Assembly: GCA_958452935.1 (NCBI GenBank)
Contig: CAUDVX010000006.1
Coordinates: 1-64,000, forward strand
From: an uncultured Collinsella sp.
Lineage (GTDB): Bacteria; Actinomycetota; Coriobacteriia; Coriobacteriales; Coriobacteriaceae
Direction of reading: 5' to 3'
Length of the DNA: 64,000 bases
The notes under the pieces: generated by a model
Databases searched by the model: none
Told to the model about the DNA's origin: nothing
What the model saw: only the letters and a program-made list of their open reading frames with translations
Shown: one piece after another, positions 9,600 to 17,780 of the stretch
Layout: the number at the start of each line of letters is the position of its first letter
Position numbering within the stretch: position 1 is the first letter of the stretch
Program-made: the position numbers and the translations under genes

Positions 9600-10445
9600 G
9601 TGGCGAATAGCATGGATGGCCGCGTTGGTGCGAAGAGTATTCAATCACACGCGGCCAATGATATTCAAAAGGATTTTTACATCCTAAAACAGCTAGTTAC
9701 TAAGGATTTTAAGCTGAAATATCGTCGTAGCGTTCTTGGCGTCGCGTGGTCAGTGCTTAATCCTTTGCTTATGATGATCGTGATGGCGGTCGTCTTTTCG
9801 ACGATTTTTGCCCAGGGCCGAAATGGTTCTATTACGCCAGAGATGTATCCGCTTTACTTAATTGTTGGTAATGTTACTTTTGCCGTTATGTCCGATTCCA
9901 CATCGCAGGCCATGACGTCGATACTTGCTGCAGCGTCATTGTTAAAGAAGGTCAAAGTCCATCGCTGGGTATTTCCCGTTCAAAAGGCATTGTTTGCCTT
10001 GGTAAATTTTGCTTTTTCGCTTGTTGCTGTTGCCTTAGTCATGTTGTGGTTCCGTGTAGTGCCCACATGGCATCTTGTTTGGCTTCCGGTGTGTCTGATT
10101 CTTTTAATGCTGTTTTGCATGGGTATTGGTCTGGCGCTTTCTGCCCTTGCAGTTTTCTTTAGAGATGTGATCCATCTTTGGAGCGTTGTGATTACCGCCT
10201 GGACGTACTTTACTCCTATTTTTTGGACTACAGATTTTATTGCCGGAATGCCACATATCCTTAGGGTTCTAATGTATGCGAACCCCATGTATAACTATTT
10301 GACTTTCATGCGTGATATCTTCCTGTTTCAGTGCAATCCTTCCACGCAGGTATTGGTTTTTTGCGTCCTATGGGCAGTCCTTTCACTGGTTATAGGGTAT
10401 GCGGTATTTCATAAGAGCGAGCATAAGTTCATTCTTTATATCTAG
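9600..10445 (+). CDS. wzm: Polysaccharide/teichoic acid ABC exporter permease (Wzm/TagG type)
   Basis: A 281-residue ABC-2 type permease with about six membrane helices. The N-terminal amphipathic stretch FKLKYRRSVLGVAWSVLNP is characteristic of Wzm/TagG/RfbD exporters, which move undecaprenyl-linked polymers across the membrane. GTG 9600 is chosen since AAGGAG lies at 9588-9593, six bases before it. It is followed nine bases later by its ATPase partner. Its presence says the glycan of this locus is polymerised in the cytoplasm and exported by an ABC transporter rather than by Wzx/Wzy. Whether the cargo is a capsule-like glycan or a teichoic-acid-like polymer is not shown. Confidence 0.9.
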   Translation: MANSMDGRVGAKSIQSHAANDIQKDFYILKQLVTKDFKLKYRRSVLGVAWSVLNPLLMMIVMAVVFSTIFAQGRNGSITPEMYPLYLIVGNVTFAVMSDSTSQAMTSILAAASLLKKVKVHRWVFPVQKALFALVNFAFSLVAVALVMLWFRVVPTWHLVWLPVCLILLMLFCMGIGLALSALAVFFRDVIHLWSVVITAWTYFTPIFWTTDFIAGMPHILRVLMYANPMYNYLTFMRDIFLFQCNPSTQVLVFCVLWAVLSLVIGYAVFHKSEHKFILYI

Positions 10446-10454
10446 GGGAATAGT

Positions 10455-11243
10455 ATGTCTGGAGTTATTCAAGCGGGTGCTATGCCCTCGGTTGACTATG
10501 AGAAGAAGCCTCTTTCGGTTGAAGTCAAAGATGTCTCTATGGTCTTTAATATGGCTTCTGAGTCGCTGGGTAGCTTTAAAGAATATTTTATAAAGCTTGC
10601 GAAACACGAACTCTTTTTTGAGGAGTTTAGGGCACTTAAACACATCTCATTCGAAGTTCATCAGGGCGAGGTCGTTGGTCTGGTCGGAACGAACGGTTCC
10701 GGCAAATCCACTATGCTTAAAATCATTGCTGGCGTTCTTGAGCCGAGCGAAGGCGAGGTCAGGGTTCACGGCAACATCGCTCCGCTTATCGAGCTCGGTG
10801 CCGGTTTTGACCCGGAGCTGACGGCTCGCGAGAATATCTACCTTAACGGCTCCCTTCTCGGATATACCAAGGAATTTATCGATGCAAACTTTGACGGGAT
10901 CATCGATTTTGCTGAGCTTAATGATTTTGTCGATATGCCGCTAAAGAATTTTTCTTCGGGTATGGTGGCGCGTATTGCCTTTGCAATTGCTACGATTACC
11001 GAGCCTGATATTTTGATTGTTGATGAAACGCTATCGGTTGGTGATGTGTTCTTCCAGGAAAAGTGCGAAAGGCGAATTCAACATTTTATTGAATCCGGTG
11101 ATGTTACTGTCCTGTTCGTTTCGCACTCAATGGATCAGGTTGAGCGTATTTGCCAGCGCGCTGTGTGGATCGAGAAAGGCGATCTTCGCATGGACGGTCC
11201 CGTTGATGCTGTTTGCAAAGCATACCGCGATCAATTCAATTAG
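10455..11243 (+). CDS. wzt: Polysaccharide ABC exporter ATP-binding protein (Wzt/TagH type)
   Basis: A 262-residue nucleotide-binding subunit with Walker A GTNGSGKST, an ABC signature FSSGMVARIAFAIAT and Walker B DILIVDETLSVGD, plus the N-terminal NMASESLGSFKEYFIK region seen in Wzt/TagH proteins that energise glycan export. It ends shortly after the ATPase domain, so it lacks the C-terminal carbohydrate-binding domain of Wzt proteins that read a chain-end cap. GGGGAA precedes ATG 10455. Together with the upstream permease it would form the exporter. A tRNA-Arg gene begins 20 bases after its stop. Confidence 0.92.
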   Translation: MSGVIQAGAMPSVDYEKKPLSVEVKDVSMVFNMASESLGSFKEYFIKLAKHELFFEEFRALKHISFEVHQGEVVGLVGTNGSGKSTMLKIIAGVLEPSEGEVRVHGNIAPLIELGAGFDPELTARENIYLNGSLLGYTKEFIDANFDGIIDFAELNDFVDMPLKNFSSGMVARIAFAIATITEPDILIVDETLSVGDVFFQEKCERRIQHFIESGDVTVLFVSHSMDQVERICQRAVWIEKGDLRMDGPVDAVCKAYRDQFN

Positions 11244-11245
11244 GG

Positions 11246-11251
11246 TATAAT
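11246..11251 (+). promoter_or_regulatory. Putative -10 element of tRNA-Arg
   Basis: A consensus TATAAT lies 13 bases before the mature tRNA start. No good -35 is visible at 16-18 bp spacing, so the tRNA may also be made by read-through from the exporter genes. Confidence 0.4.
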
Positions 11252-11263
11252 CACTTCTCGTCC

Positions 11264-11337
11264 GCTCCATTAGCTCAGTTGGATAGAGCAGGGGACTTCT
11301 AATCCCAAGGTCGACGGTTCGAATCCGCCATGGAGCA
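11264..11337 (+). tRNA. tRNA-Arg (anticodon TCT)
   Basis: The sequence folds as a cloverleaf: acceptor GCTCCAT pairs with ATGGAGC (11330-11336), the D stem is GCTC/GAGC, the anticodon loop is CTTCTAA with TCT at 11298-11300, and the T arm holds GGTTCGAATCC. The discriminator is A, and the 3' CCA is not encoded (ACCT follows). The outermost anticodon-stem pair is a G-A mismatch. It reads AGA codons, which are rare in the GC-rich genes but more used in the AT-rich locus upstream. Confidence 0.93.
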
Positions 11338-11350
11338 CCTTGAATAATTA

Positions 11351-11382
11351 AAGGGGCCGCATCGAATGGTACGGCCCCTTAT
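11351..11382. terminator. Bidirectional terminator between tRNA-Arg and ugd
   Basis: Arms AAGGGGCCG (11351-11359) and CGGCCCCTT (11372-11380) with a 12-base loop. AT-rich sequence lies on both sides, so it can end the tRNA transcript on the plus strand and the ugd transcript on the minus strand. Confidence 0.75.
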
Positions 11383-12561
11383 TTAGTCTCTGTTCCATAA
11401 ATCTCTTGTGTACACCTTTTGCCGCACGCTATCAAGGATGGGGTCGTAGCGATTGGCAATAATGACATCGCTTAGATCTCTGAACAGGTCTATGTCATTA
11501 ACAACGGTGCAGCCAAGTAGGTTTGTTTCACTACTCGTGGGCTCGTAAATAATGACTTTAACGCTCTTTGCCTTGAGCAGCTCGATGACATCGAGAGTCG
11601 AGCTTTGTCTAAAATTGTCGGACCCGCTTTTCATTGTAAGGCGGAATGCTCCAACGATTTTTGGTTGCATTGCTAGCACTTGATCGGCAATGAATTGTTT
11701 GCGTGTATTGTTGGAATCGACGATTGCGCGAATTAGATTTTGAGGAACATCTTGAAAGTTTGCAAGGAGTTGCTTGGAATCCTTTGGCAGGCAGTAGCCG
11801 CCGTAGCCGAAGCTGGGGTTGTTGTAATGGGTTCCAATGCGCGGATCAAGACAAACGCCCTTAATGATTTCGCACGCATTGAGGCCCTTGCTTTTGGCAT
11901 AGGTGTCGAGCTCGTTGAAGTATGAAACCCTGAGCGCTAGATACGTGTTGGCGAATAGCTTGATAGCTTCTGCCTCGGTTGAGCCAGTTATTAGAATTTC
12001 TGTCCCGGCGTCCTCGGAGCCTTTGTCCAACAGGTTGACGAAGGTCTGAGCGGCTTCGCGGTCGGCCTCCTCGTTGATTCCGGCAACGATTCGGCTGGGA
12101 TGTAAATTGTCTTCAAGTGCGTGGCCTTCGCGCAAAAACTCGGGGGAGAAGATGATCTGGAGCTCGGGGTATTTGGCACTGATATCCCTGGTGTAGCCAA
12201 CAGGGATGGTGGACTTAATTACTACGGCGGCGTGCGGGTTGATTTTTTTGACCAGATCCAGGACGCTCTCGATGCTCGAGGTGTCGAAGTAGTGCGTGAC
12301 ATCGTCATAGTTGGTTGGCGTAGCTATGACGATGTAATCAGCTATTTCATATGCTTTATTTACATCGGTGGTGGCACGTAGCGAAGTCGGGCGATTTGCC
12401 AGATATGCTTCGATGAATGCATCCTTGATGGGGGAGATGCCGTTGTTGATCTCGGCTACCCTGCTTTCGTTAATGTCGATAGCAATGACATCGTTATGTT
12501 TGGAAAGCAGGCATGCGAGTGAAAGGCCTACGTAGCCTAGACCTGCGACGGTAATATTCAT
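11383..12561 (-). CDS. ugd: UDP-glucose 6-dehydrogenase family protein
   Basis: A 392-residue nucleotide-sugar dehydrogenase that should oxidise UDP-glucose to UDP-glucuronate with two NAD+. It has the Rossmann motif GLGYVGLSLACLL at the N-terminus, STIPVGYT in the middle, and the active-site GGYCLPKD with Cys257 as nucleophile. The size is typical of the short bacterial Ugd form. On the minus strand AGGAGG (plus-strand 12567-12572) lies five bases before ATG 12561. It reads convergently towards the exporter genes and would feed UDP-glucuronic acid to surface glycan synthesis. UDP-ManNAc or UDP-GlcNAc dehydrogenases are alternatives, but the motifs fit Ugd best. Confidence 0.9.
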   Translation of the reverse strand: MNITVAGLGYVGLSLACLLSKHNDVIAIDINESRVAEINNGISPIKDAFIEAYLANRPTSLRATTDVNKAYEIADYIVIATPTNYDDVTHYFDTSSIESVLDLVKKINPHAAVVIKSTIPVGYTRDISAKYPELQIIFSPEFLREGHALEDNLHPSRIVAGINEEADREAAQTFVNLLDKGSEDAGTEILITGSTEAEAIKLFANTYLALRVSYFNELDTYAKSKGLNACEIIKGVCLDPRIGTHYNNPSFGYGGYCLPKDSKQLLANFQDVPQNLIRAIVDSNNTRKQFIADQVLAMQPKIVGAFRLTMKSGSDNFRQSSTLDVIELLKAKSVKVIIYEPTSSETNLLGCTVVNDIDLFRDLSDVIIANRYDPILDSVRQKVYTRDLWNRD

Positions 12562-12738
12562 GGGTGCCTCCTGGCAAAATTAACGCTCTTAGACTGGTAG
12601 AGGCTTCCATACATAAGGCATCGCGGCGTCGAGGTTGAAGCCACTTGTACCGGATGTCGATGGCGACCCCTTCGGTCTTAAAGAACCTGATTCTCATTAA
12701 ATTAAATATAGCGGATATTCATTCGGCTGGTTGTGCCA

Positions 12739-13671
12739 TTAATTATCCGCGCTCTCCTCATACACTCTCAGCTCCCACTGCTTACGTTCCACTTTCGCCA
12801 CGGAATCCAAGATGAAGCCCGTGGCGAGTGACAATCCGCACAGGAACATAAATGCGGCTGCGAGAATCGCGGTAGGGAAGCGAGGCACCAAACCGGTGGC
12901 AAGGTATTCTGTGATGAGGGGGACTCCTAGGATAAGACCGATAGCAGCAAAGATGAGCGCAACAAGCGAGAAGAACTTGAGCGGACGGTAGTCCTTAAAG
13001 AGGGTTCCAATCATGGCAATCACTCGAATGCCGTCGCTTACGGTATTGAGCTTGGACTCCGAACCGGCCGGGCGGTCGCGATACTCGATGGGGACATCTT
13101 TAATGCGCCAACGATGGTCGACGGCGTGGATGGATAGCTCTGTCTCAATCTGAAATCCTTCAGAAAGAACGGGGAACGTCTTGACGAAAGGCTTGCTCAT
13201 GGCACGATAGCCAGTCATGACGTCGTCAAAGCTGTAGCCGTAGATCCACTTGATCATGCTGCGTACCAGGTTGTTGCCAAAGCCGTGGAAGGCGCGCTTG
13301 TTCTCTTCGGCGTATGTACCGTTGGAAAGTCGATCGCCTACGGTCATATCCGCTTCGCCGGCAAGGATGGGATCGCACAGTGCTCGCGCCGACTCAGCCG
13401 GATAGGTGTCGTCTCCATCGACCATAAGGTAGCAATCCGCATCGATATCACGGAACATTTGACGACAAACGTTGCCCTTGCCCTGACGGGGCTCGAACTT
13501 AACTGTCGCCCCATGCTCGCGTGCAATTTGGGCGGTGCCGTCGCTAGAGTTGTTGTCATATACATAGACAGTTGCTTCGGGCAGCTCGCGGTGAAAATCA
13601 TCTACTACCTTTGCAATGGTTAACGCTTCGTTGTAGCAGGGGATGATAACGGCAATGTTGTTTGAGTTCAC
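12739..13671 (-). CDS. GT2 glycosyltransferase, DPM1/polyprenyl-phosphate type, with C-terminal membrane helices
   Basis: A protein of about 310 residues with a GT2 catalytic domain (IIPCYNEA, YDNNSSDGT, VDGDDTYP carrying the DxD motif, then GYRAMSK and an IETEL motif) and two hydrophobic helices near the C-terminus. It resembles transferases that move a sugar from a nucleotide donor to polyprenyl phosphate. A GTG at 13671 (minus strand) is chosen because GGAG lies six bases before it; a TTG at 13683 upstream has no ribosome-binding site. It lies upstream of ugd on the same strand with a 177-base gap, so they may share a transcript. It may supply a lipid-linked sugar to the YfhO-type protein; this is an inference. 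Confidence 0.85.
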   Translation of the reverse strand: MNSNNIAVIIPCYNEALTIAKVVDDFHRELPEATVYVYDNNSSDGTAQIAREHGATVKFEPRQGKGNVCRQMFRDIDADCYLMVDGDDTYPAESARALCDPILAGEADMTVGDRLSNGTYAEENKRAFHGFGNNLVRSMIKWIYGYSFDDVMTGYRAMSKPFVKTFPVLSEGFQIETELSIHAVDHRWRIKDVPIEYRDRPAGSESKLNTVSDGIRVIAMIGTLFKDYRPLKFFSLVALIFAAIGLILGVPLITEYLATGLVPRFPTAILAAAFMFLCGLSLATGFILDSVAKVERKQWELRVYEESADN

Positions 13672-13858
13672 ATTGATCTCCAAAGTCTGGTTGTTGCCGT
13701 TAGAAGTATAGCCGTTGCTTATTTGTATTGGTTTTAAAGGTCTGAAATAGGATGGGATACATTTATATGCCGTGCTATTGTTTAAAGGTGGGCTGAGTAT
13801 TTGCTCTCATGAGCACCGCCCATTATTCTCTGCATAATTAAAGTCTGAAGTGGTTGGC

Positions 13859-13864
13859 TATAAT
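13859..13864 (+). promoter_or_regulatory. Putative -10 of the Septu-like operon
   Basis: TATAAT lies 70 bases before the first Septu-like gene. No clear -35 is seen 16-18 bases upstream, so the call is weak. The 250-base gap between the two divergent units holds no gene. Confidence 0.35.
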
Positions 13865-13934
13865 GCTGCTAACTGAGAATTTCGGCACGAATTTCAACTC
13901 GATTGGCTACTAGCATAAATCACGGGAGGCTATC

Positions 13935-15230
13935 GTGAGCTTCGCTAACGCTGCGTTGCAAATTAAGAAACTGAAGATAATCAACTTCCGTAAGTTCGAA
14001 TCATATTCAATTGAATTCGATCGTCAACTTACCGTTTTGGTCGGCGACAACGGCACGGGTAAAAGCACGCTTATCGATGCAACTTGCATTGCGCTGGGGA
14101 CGTTGTTCCAGAAAATTCAGAACACCGAAGCTCTGGGCATAGTCTCAGATGATTCTCGCGGAGCGGTTATCAAACAGGGCGACATGTTCGACATTCAGTC
14201 CCAGTACCCGGTGTCAGTTGAGGCATCGGGCATTGTCCTGGGGGAAGAGGTGGGCTGGCTGCGCTCGTTGAAGAGTGCCAAGGGGCGCACCACGCAAGCC
14301 GATGCCGGACGTATGATTGATGCTGGCAAACGCCTGCAAGAGCTTGTCGGTAAAGGTAATGAAGTCGTTCTGCCTGTTCTTGCCCGCTACGGAACTGATC
14401 GACTGTGGAAGCAAACGGCGTCAAAAGATAAGGCAACGCCCAATAGAACGCGCGGTTACGAGGGCGCTCTGCGAGCTTCTGCGAATGAAGCCCGTATGAA
14501 TGCGTGGTTTAAGTCACAGTCGATTTGGGAATGGCAGAATAGGCGAGAGAGTGCCTTATTCACTGCGGTTAAGAAGGCACTCGCGTCCTGCTTTGATGCC
14601 GCCGCGACAACCAAGGGCGCCATGGTCGACTACGACGTCGAGCTTAACCAACTTGTGTTTACATACACCACCGCAGAAGGTGTTTATCACCGCGATAGAA
14701 TGCACTCTATGAGCGATGGCTATCGTGGGACGCTGAGCCTTTTTGCAGACATCGCGTACCGCATGGCAACGCTTAATCCGGCTTTGGGCTCTAGTGTGCT
14801 CGAGACGCCCGGCGTTGTTATGATCGATGAGGTCGACCTTCATTTGCATCCCCGCTGGCAGGCGCGGATTCTCGAGGACCTGGTTCGCATATTTCCCAAC
14901 GTTCAATTTATAGTTACAACGCATTCACCTGTCGTGGTTGCGTCGGTACCTCGCGGTAACATCCGCATTCTTGGAGAGGACGCTGCAACGGTGCCTGCTA
15001 TGGAAACGCGTGGACGCGATGCCGGGGATATTCTCAACACCGTTCTGGGCGCATTCTCTCGACCTGAAGAGGCGGCTCGATTGTTCGATTTATTTAATTG
15101 CGCCGTTGATGAGGAGCACTTTGACGACGCTAGGCTTGCGCTCCAAAAGCTTGAGGAGTTTGTGGGCGTGGATGATCCCGATGTTGTTGCCGCTAAGACG
15201 ACCCTTGAGCTTGAGGAGCTGCTGTCGTGA
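13935..15230 (+). CDS. ptuA: Septu-like defence ATPase (PtuA-type AAA protein)
   Basis: A 431-residue SMC/ABC-type AAA protein. Walker A is GDNGTGKST (K43), it has a Q-loop region near residue 55, a signature-like SMSDGYRGTLSLFADI, and an extended Walker B MIDEVDLHLHP (D298, E299) followed by FIVTTHSP, the H-loop. The tip between ATPase halves is short, as in PtuA rather than SMC. GTG 13935 follows GGGAGG at 13924-13929. Its stop overlaps the start of an HNH nuclease gene in GTGA, and this pairing is the Septu arrangement, in which the ATPase controls the nuclease to stop phage infection. The role is inferred from family and neighbour; OLD-type nucleases are excluded because no TOPRIM domain is present. 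Confidence 0.8.
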   Translation: MSFANAALQIKKLKIINFRKFESYSIEFDRQLTVLVGDNGTGKSTLIDATCIALGTLFQKIQNTEALGIVSDDSRGAVIKQGDMFDIQSQYPVSVEASGIVLGEEVGWLRSLKSAKGRTTQADAGRMIDAGKRLQELVGKGNEVVLPVLARYGTDRLWKQTASKDKATPNRTRGYEGALRASANEARMNAWFKSQSIWEWQNRRESALFTAVKKALASCFDAAATTKGAMVDYDVELNQLVFTYTTAEGVYHRDRMHSMSDGYRGTLSLFADIAYRMATLNPALGSSVLETPGVVMIDEVDLHLHPRWQARILEDLVRIFPNVQFIVTTHSPVVVASVPRGNIRILGEDAATVPAMETRGRDAGDILNTVLGAFSRPEEAARLFDLFNCAVDEEHFDDARLALQKLEEFVGVDDPDVVAAKTTLELEELLS

Positions 15231-15910
15231 TTCCGATCGTTAAGGGAAAAGAGCCTGCGGCGCTTACCAAAGCCAAGAGGGCCATACGCAACACCCCCGA
15301 TACGACGTTTAATTACACAGCGTTGCGCGGAGAGAGCAAGCGAGAAGTTCTGGAGGCCTTGCTTGCAGAACAGGGCCATCTCTGCGCTTATTGCACGTGC
15401 AGGATCGGCGTTGGCGATCGTCTGGCTACGATTGAGCATTTGATTCCGCAAAATCCTGAGGATTCTGCTCCGGATGGCGAGTTAAGTCTGGATTATCACA
15501 ACCTAGTTGCCGTTTGTGACGGACGTGGCGGGGCAACGTGTGACAAGCGACGTGGCAACGAGCCTCTTACGGTTGATCCGACCAAGCCTTATACGCTTGA
15601 TAGCATTTTCTATCATCGCGACGGGCGTATTGATGCTGTTGATGGAAGCGTACGGCGAGACCTTGAGGTTACGCTCGGGCTTAACGCGTCGGGTACCAAC
15701 TTGTGCGGTAATCGTTCCAAAATTATGGAAGCAATTGAAAAATCTATCGATCGAGCTATCAAGCGAAGGGGTGCTGAGGACAACAGAGCGGTAAAGAAGG
15801 CCATTTGTGCAAAGGTCCTCAAACTGTTTGAAAATCAGGTGGATATGAAAGAAGAGTATTTGGGTGCCAAGTTGTATAAGGCGCGCAAACTCTTCTCAAA
15901 GTTTGCTTAG
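15227..15910 (+). CDS. ptuB: Septu-like HNH nuclease (PtuB / TIGR02646 type)
   Basis: A 227-residue HNH endonuclease, the probable effector of the system. It begins MIPIVKGKEPAALTKAK as in the TIGR02646 family, then shows CAYC (C53, C56), IEHLIPQN with E70-H71, DYHNLVAVC (N92, C97) and TCDKRRG (C105, D106). These give the beta-beta-alpha metal site and a zinc-binding frame. GTG 15227 overlaps the ATPase stop by four bases, so translation is coupled. TIGR02646 proteins also occur with retrons, but no reverse transcriptase or retron RNA is visible nearby, so Septu is the better fit. DNA cleavage is inferred from motifs. Confidence 0.82.
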   Translation: MIPIVKGKEPAALTKAKRAIRNTPDTTFNYTALRGESKREVLEALLAEQGHLCAYCTCRIGVGDRLATIEHLIPQNPEDSAPDGELSLDYHNLVAVCDGRGGATCDKRRGNEPLTVDPTKPYTLDSIFYHRDGRIDAVDGSVRRDLEVTLGLNASGTNLCGNRSKIMEAIEKSIDRAIKRRGAEDNRAVKKAICAKVLKLFENQVDMKEEYLGAKLYKARKLFSKFA

Positions 15911-16445
15911 TGTTCTTTTGCCGCTGCGGTGGCGAATGGTTCGCATATGATACTGCGCCGCCCGGCCGCACCGGCGATGCCGTCTAGGGGGAATGTCTGC
16001 ATCATCGTTGTCGCCTGTGCTGCAGCTTATGCGTATTACCATCTCGGTGCTGCGGATTCAATTAAAATTGCAGGTTTTGTATTGAGTTATTTAAGTGGGC
16101 AGTAGTTTTACTTGTTTGTGAAGGCTCATTTAAGGCAATTGCCTGGATTTTGGCAGAGCGCTCGTTGAATAAATAGCTTCATTGCGAAGAAATGTACGCT
16201 ACCATCTTGGATAGTCTATTAGAGCTCAGCGTTTGACGCGATTTACCTGCCCGTCTGTCGAGTTGGTTGTGGTTCAACGTGAAATGAATAAGGCTCTTTT
16301 CTCTGGTCTAGTCACTTTGATAGATTTTTGGGTTTCGCGGGCTGTTGCGTTCGGTTATGTCTTTTGTAATCCGCATCGCCGTGTCGTTGTCTTGGTATGG
16401 TGAATGGCAAATTATCGGTCGGTCGTTATTCTTTAGGAGATTGCA
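15911..16445 (+). other. 535-bp gap without a convincing gene
   Basis: Between the HNH gene and the next ATPase no conserved gene is seen. A frame at 15947-16105 (ATG 15947 or 15977) would give a peptide of 42-52 residues with one hydrophobic stretch (CIIVVACAAAYAYYH), but there is no fitting ribosome-binding site. No tRNA, clear terminator or repeat is seen. The AT-rich part from about 16030 likely carries the promoter of the next gene. Confidence 0.4.
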
Positions 16446-17627
16446 ATGATTGATTATCGCAATCCGTATACGCCCGGCACCGGCGCGATGCCCAAATACC
16501 TTGCCGGGCGCGACGATATCCTCGAATCGGCCTCTCTTCAGCTCAAGGCGCTCGCTGCAAACTATCAGAGCCGTTCGCTCGCCTTGTATGGCCTTAGGGG
16601 CGTTGGCAAGACGGTGCTGCTTAACTCGATTGAAACAATAGCTGAGGGCGAAGGTATACTTGTTCGCCATATTGAGGTCGAAGAGAAGAAGGGCCTGATC
16701 GCTCCTTTGGCTTCGGCTTGCTGCTCCCTATCGGCTTCGCTTAATAGAATTGAACTCGTTAAGAGTAAATTGGAGCAGATTAAGAACTTATTTACATCGT
16801 TAACGTTATCTGTTGATGCAGGCGATGGCTCATTGTCTTTGGGCTTTAATGAAGAGGTTCTTGGGGCGTCTCTTGCCTCGTCTCGTAATCTATCTTGCGA
16901 TTTTACCGATGTGCTCGTCGTTCTAGGAAAATATGCTCAAGCTGCTGGATTTTCGATTTTTATTGGAATTGACGAGCTACAGTATGCCAGCAAAGAAGAA
17001 CTTGAAGCCCTGACCTGCGCGCTTCATCGCGTGACGCAGCTTGGCCTTCCCGTTATGTTTGGCTGCGCCGGTCTGCCCAAGCTTCTAAAGATGCTGGGTG
17101 AAGCTAAAACTTATTCCGAGAGGCAGTTTAGCTTTGTAAAAGTCGACCCGCTTCCTCGTGACAAGGCGGTTGAGGCTATTGTCAAGCCTGCACAAAAGCT
17201 TGATGTGCGCTATTCTGACGAGGCGGTCGATTCCATCATTGACTATACAGAGGGCTACCCGTTTTTCATTCAGGAGCTTTGTTCGACCATTTGGACTTCA
17301 TCTGATAGTAAGTTCATTTCTCTAGAAACCGTCCTCAACTGTACTTCTATAACGGATGCACGTCTTGACGAAGGTTTCTTTAGTGTTCGATATGATCGCT
17401 GCACACCAAGGCAAAAGGAGTTTTTGATTGCCATGGTGCGCTGCAGCGAGCTTCCTTGTACGCTTGCGAATGTGGCTCATTATATGGGGAGAGAAGTTTC
17501 GTCTATTGGGCCCCTGCGAGCTCAATTAATTAGCAAAGGCATGGTTTACTCCGCCGCAAGGGGAGAGGTTGATTTTACCGTTCCTCAGTTTGATCGATAT
17601 TTGGGGCGTACGGAGCGAATTGATTAA
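16446..17627 (+). CDS. ORC/STAND-like ATP-binding protein, function unknown
   Basis: A 393-residue P-loop ATPase. The N-terminal PYTPGTGAMPKYLAGRD is the usual entry of the AAA_16/ORC-Cdc6-like group, followed by Walker A GLRGVGKT (K55, T56), Walker B FIGIDELQ (D176, E177), a sensor-like GCAGLP, and a lid region TEGYPFFIQELC. The C-terminal ~90 residues look like a winged helix (RQKEFLIAMV ... GPLRAQLISKGMV). Such stand-alone ATPases occur often in bacterial accessory regions; some act in mobile-element or defence functions, but I do not recognise a specific role. GGAG precedes ATG 16446. It does not overlap the Septu genes and seems to be its own unit. Confidence 0.75.
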   Translation: MIDYRNPYTPGTGAMPKYLAGRDDILESASLQLKALAANYQSRSLALYGLRGVGKTVLLNSIETIAEGEGILVRHIEVEEKKGLIAPLASACCSLSASLNRIELVKSKLEQIKNLFTSLTLSVDAGDGSLSLGFNEEVLGASLASSRNLSCDFTDVLVVLGKYAQAAGFSIFIGIDELQYASKEELEALTCALHRVTQLGLPVMFGCAGLPKLLKMLGEAKTYSERQFSFVKVDPLPRDKAVEAIVKPAQKLDVRYSDEAVDSIIDYTEGYPFFIQELCSTIWTSSDSKFISLETVLNCTSITDARLDEGFFSVRYDRCTPRQKEFLIAMVRCSELPCTLANVAHYMGREVSSIGPLRAQLISKGMVYSAARGEVDFTVPQFDRYLGRTERID

Positions 17628-17640
17628 TTGTCTATAAAGT

Positions 17641-17678
17641 TTTATATAGCTTTATAATTATTTATAAAGCTATATAAA
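17641..17678. repeat. AT-only 17-bp perfect inverted repeat
   Basis: Arms 17641-17657 and 17662-17678 are exact reverse complements around the loop TTAT. The arms are nearly all A/T, with one GC step (ATAGCTTTATAA). It lies 13 bases after the ATPase stop and ~100 bases before the pel promoter. With no GC-rich stem and no T tract it is a poor intrinsic terminator; a protein-binding site or element end is as likely. Confidence 0.7.
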
Positions 17679-17780
17679 CGAAGTTTGCCTAAGGTTGCTA
17701 GGTGACCTCTGAGTCCCCCTGCCATCCCCACATCCTCTAAAAAAGTTCTTAACACAGCCTTAAAGGCGTCTCGGCTTGCG

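Noticed and set aside
13935..15910. Retron system, because TIGR02646 HNH proteins also occur with retrons
   Set aside because: No reverse transcriptase or msr/msd-like RNA within several kilobases; a Septu-like pair explains both genes.
15947..16105. Small frame with one hydrophobic stretch between ptuB and the ATPase gene
   Set aside because: No properly spaced ribosome-binding site and no recognisable family; could be chance. Kept only as a note in the gap entry.
17641..17678. Intrinsic terminator for the ATPase gene
   Set aside because: The stem is nearly all A-T and there is no separate T tract, so it would be unstable; recorded as a repeat instead.
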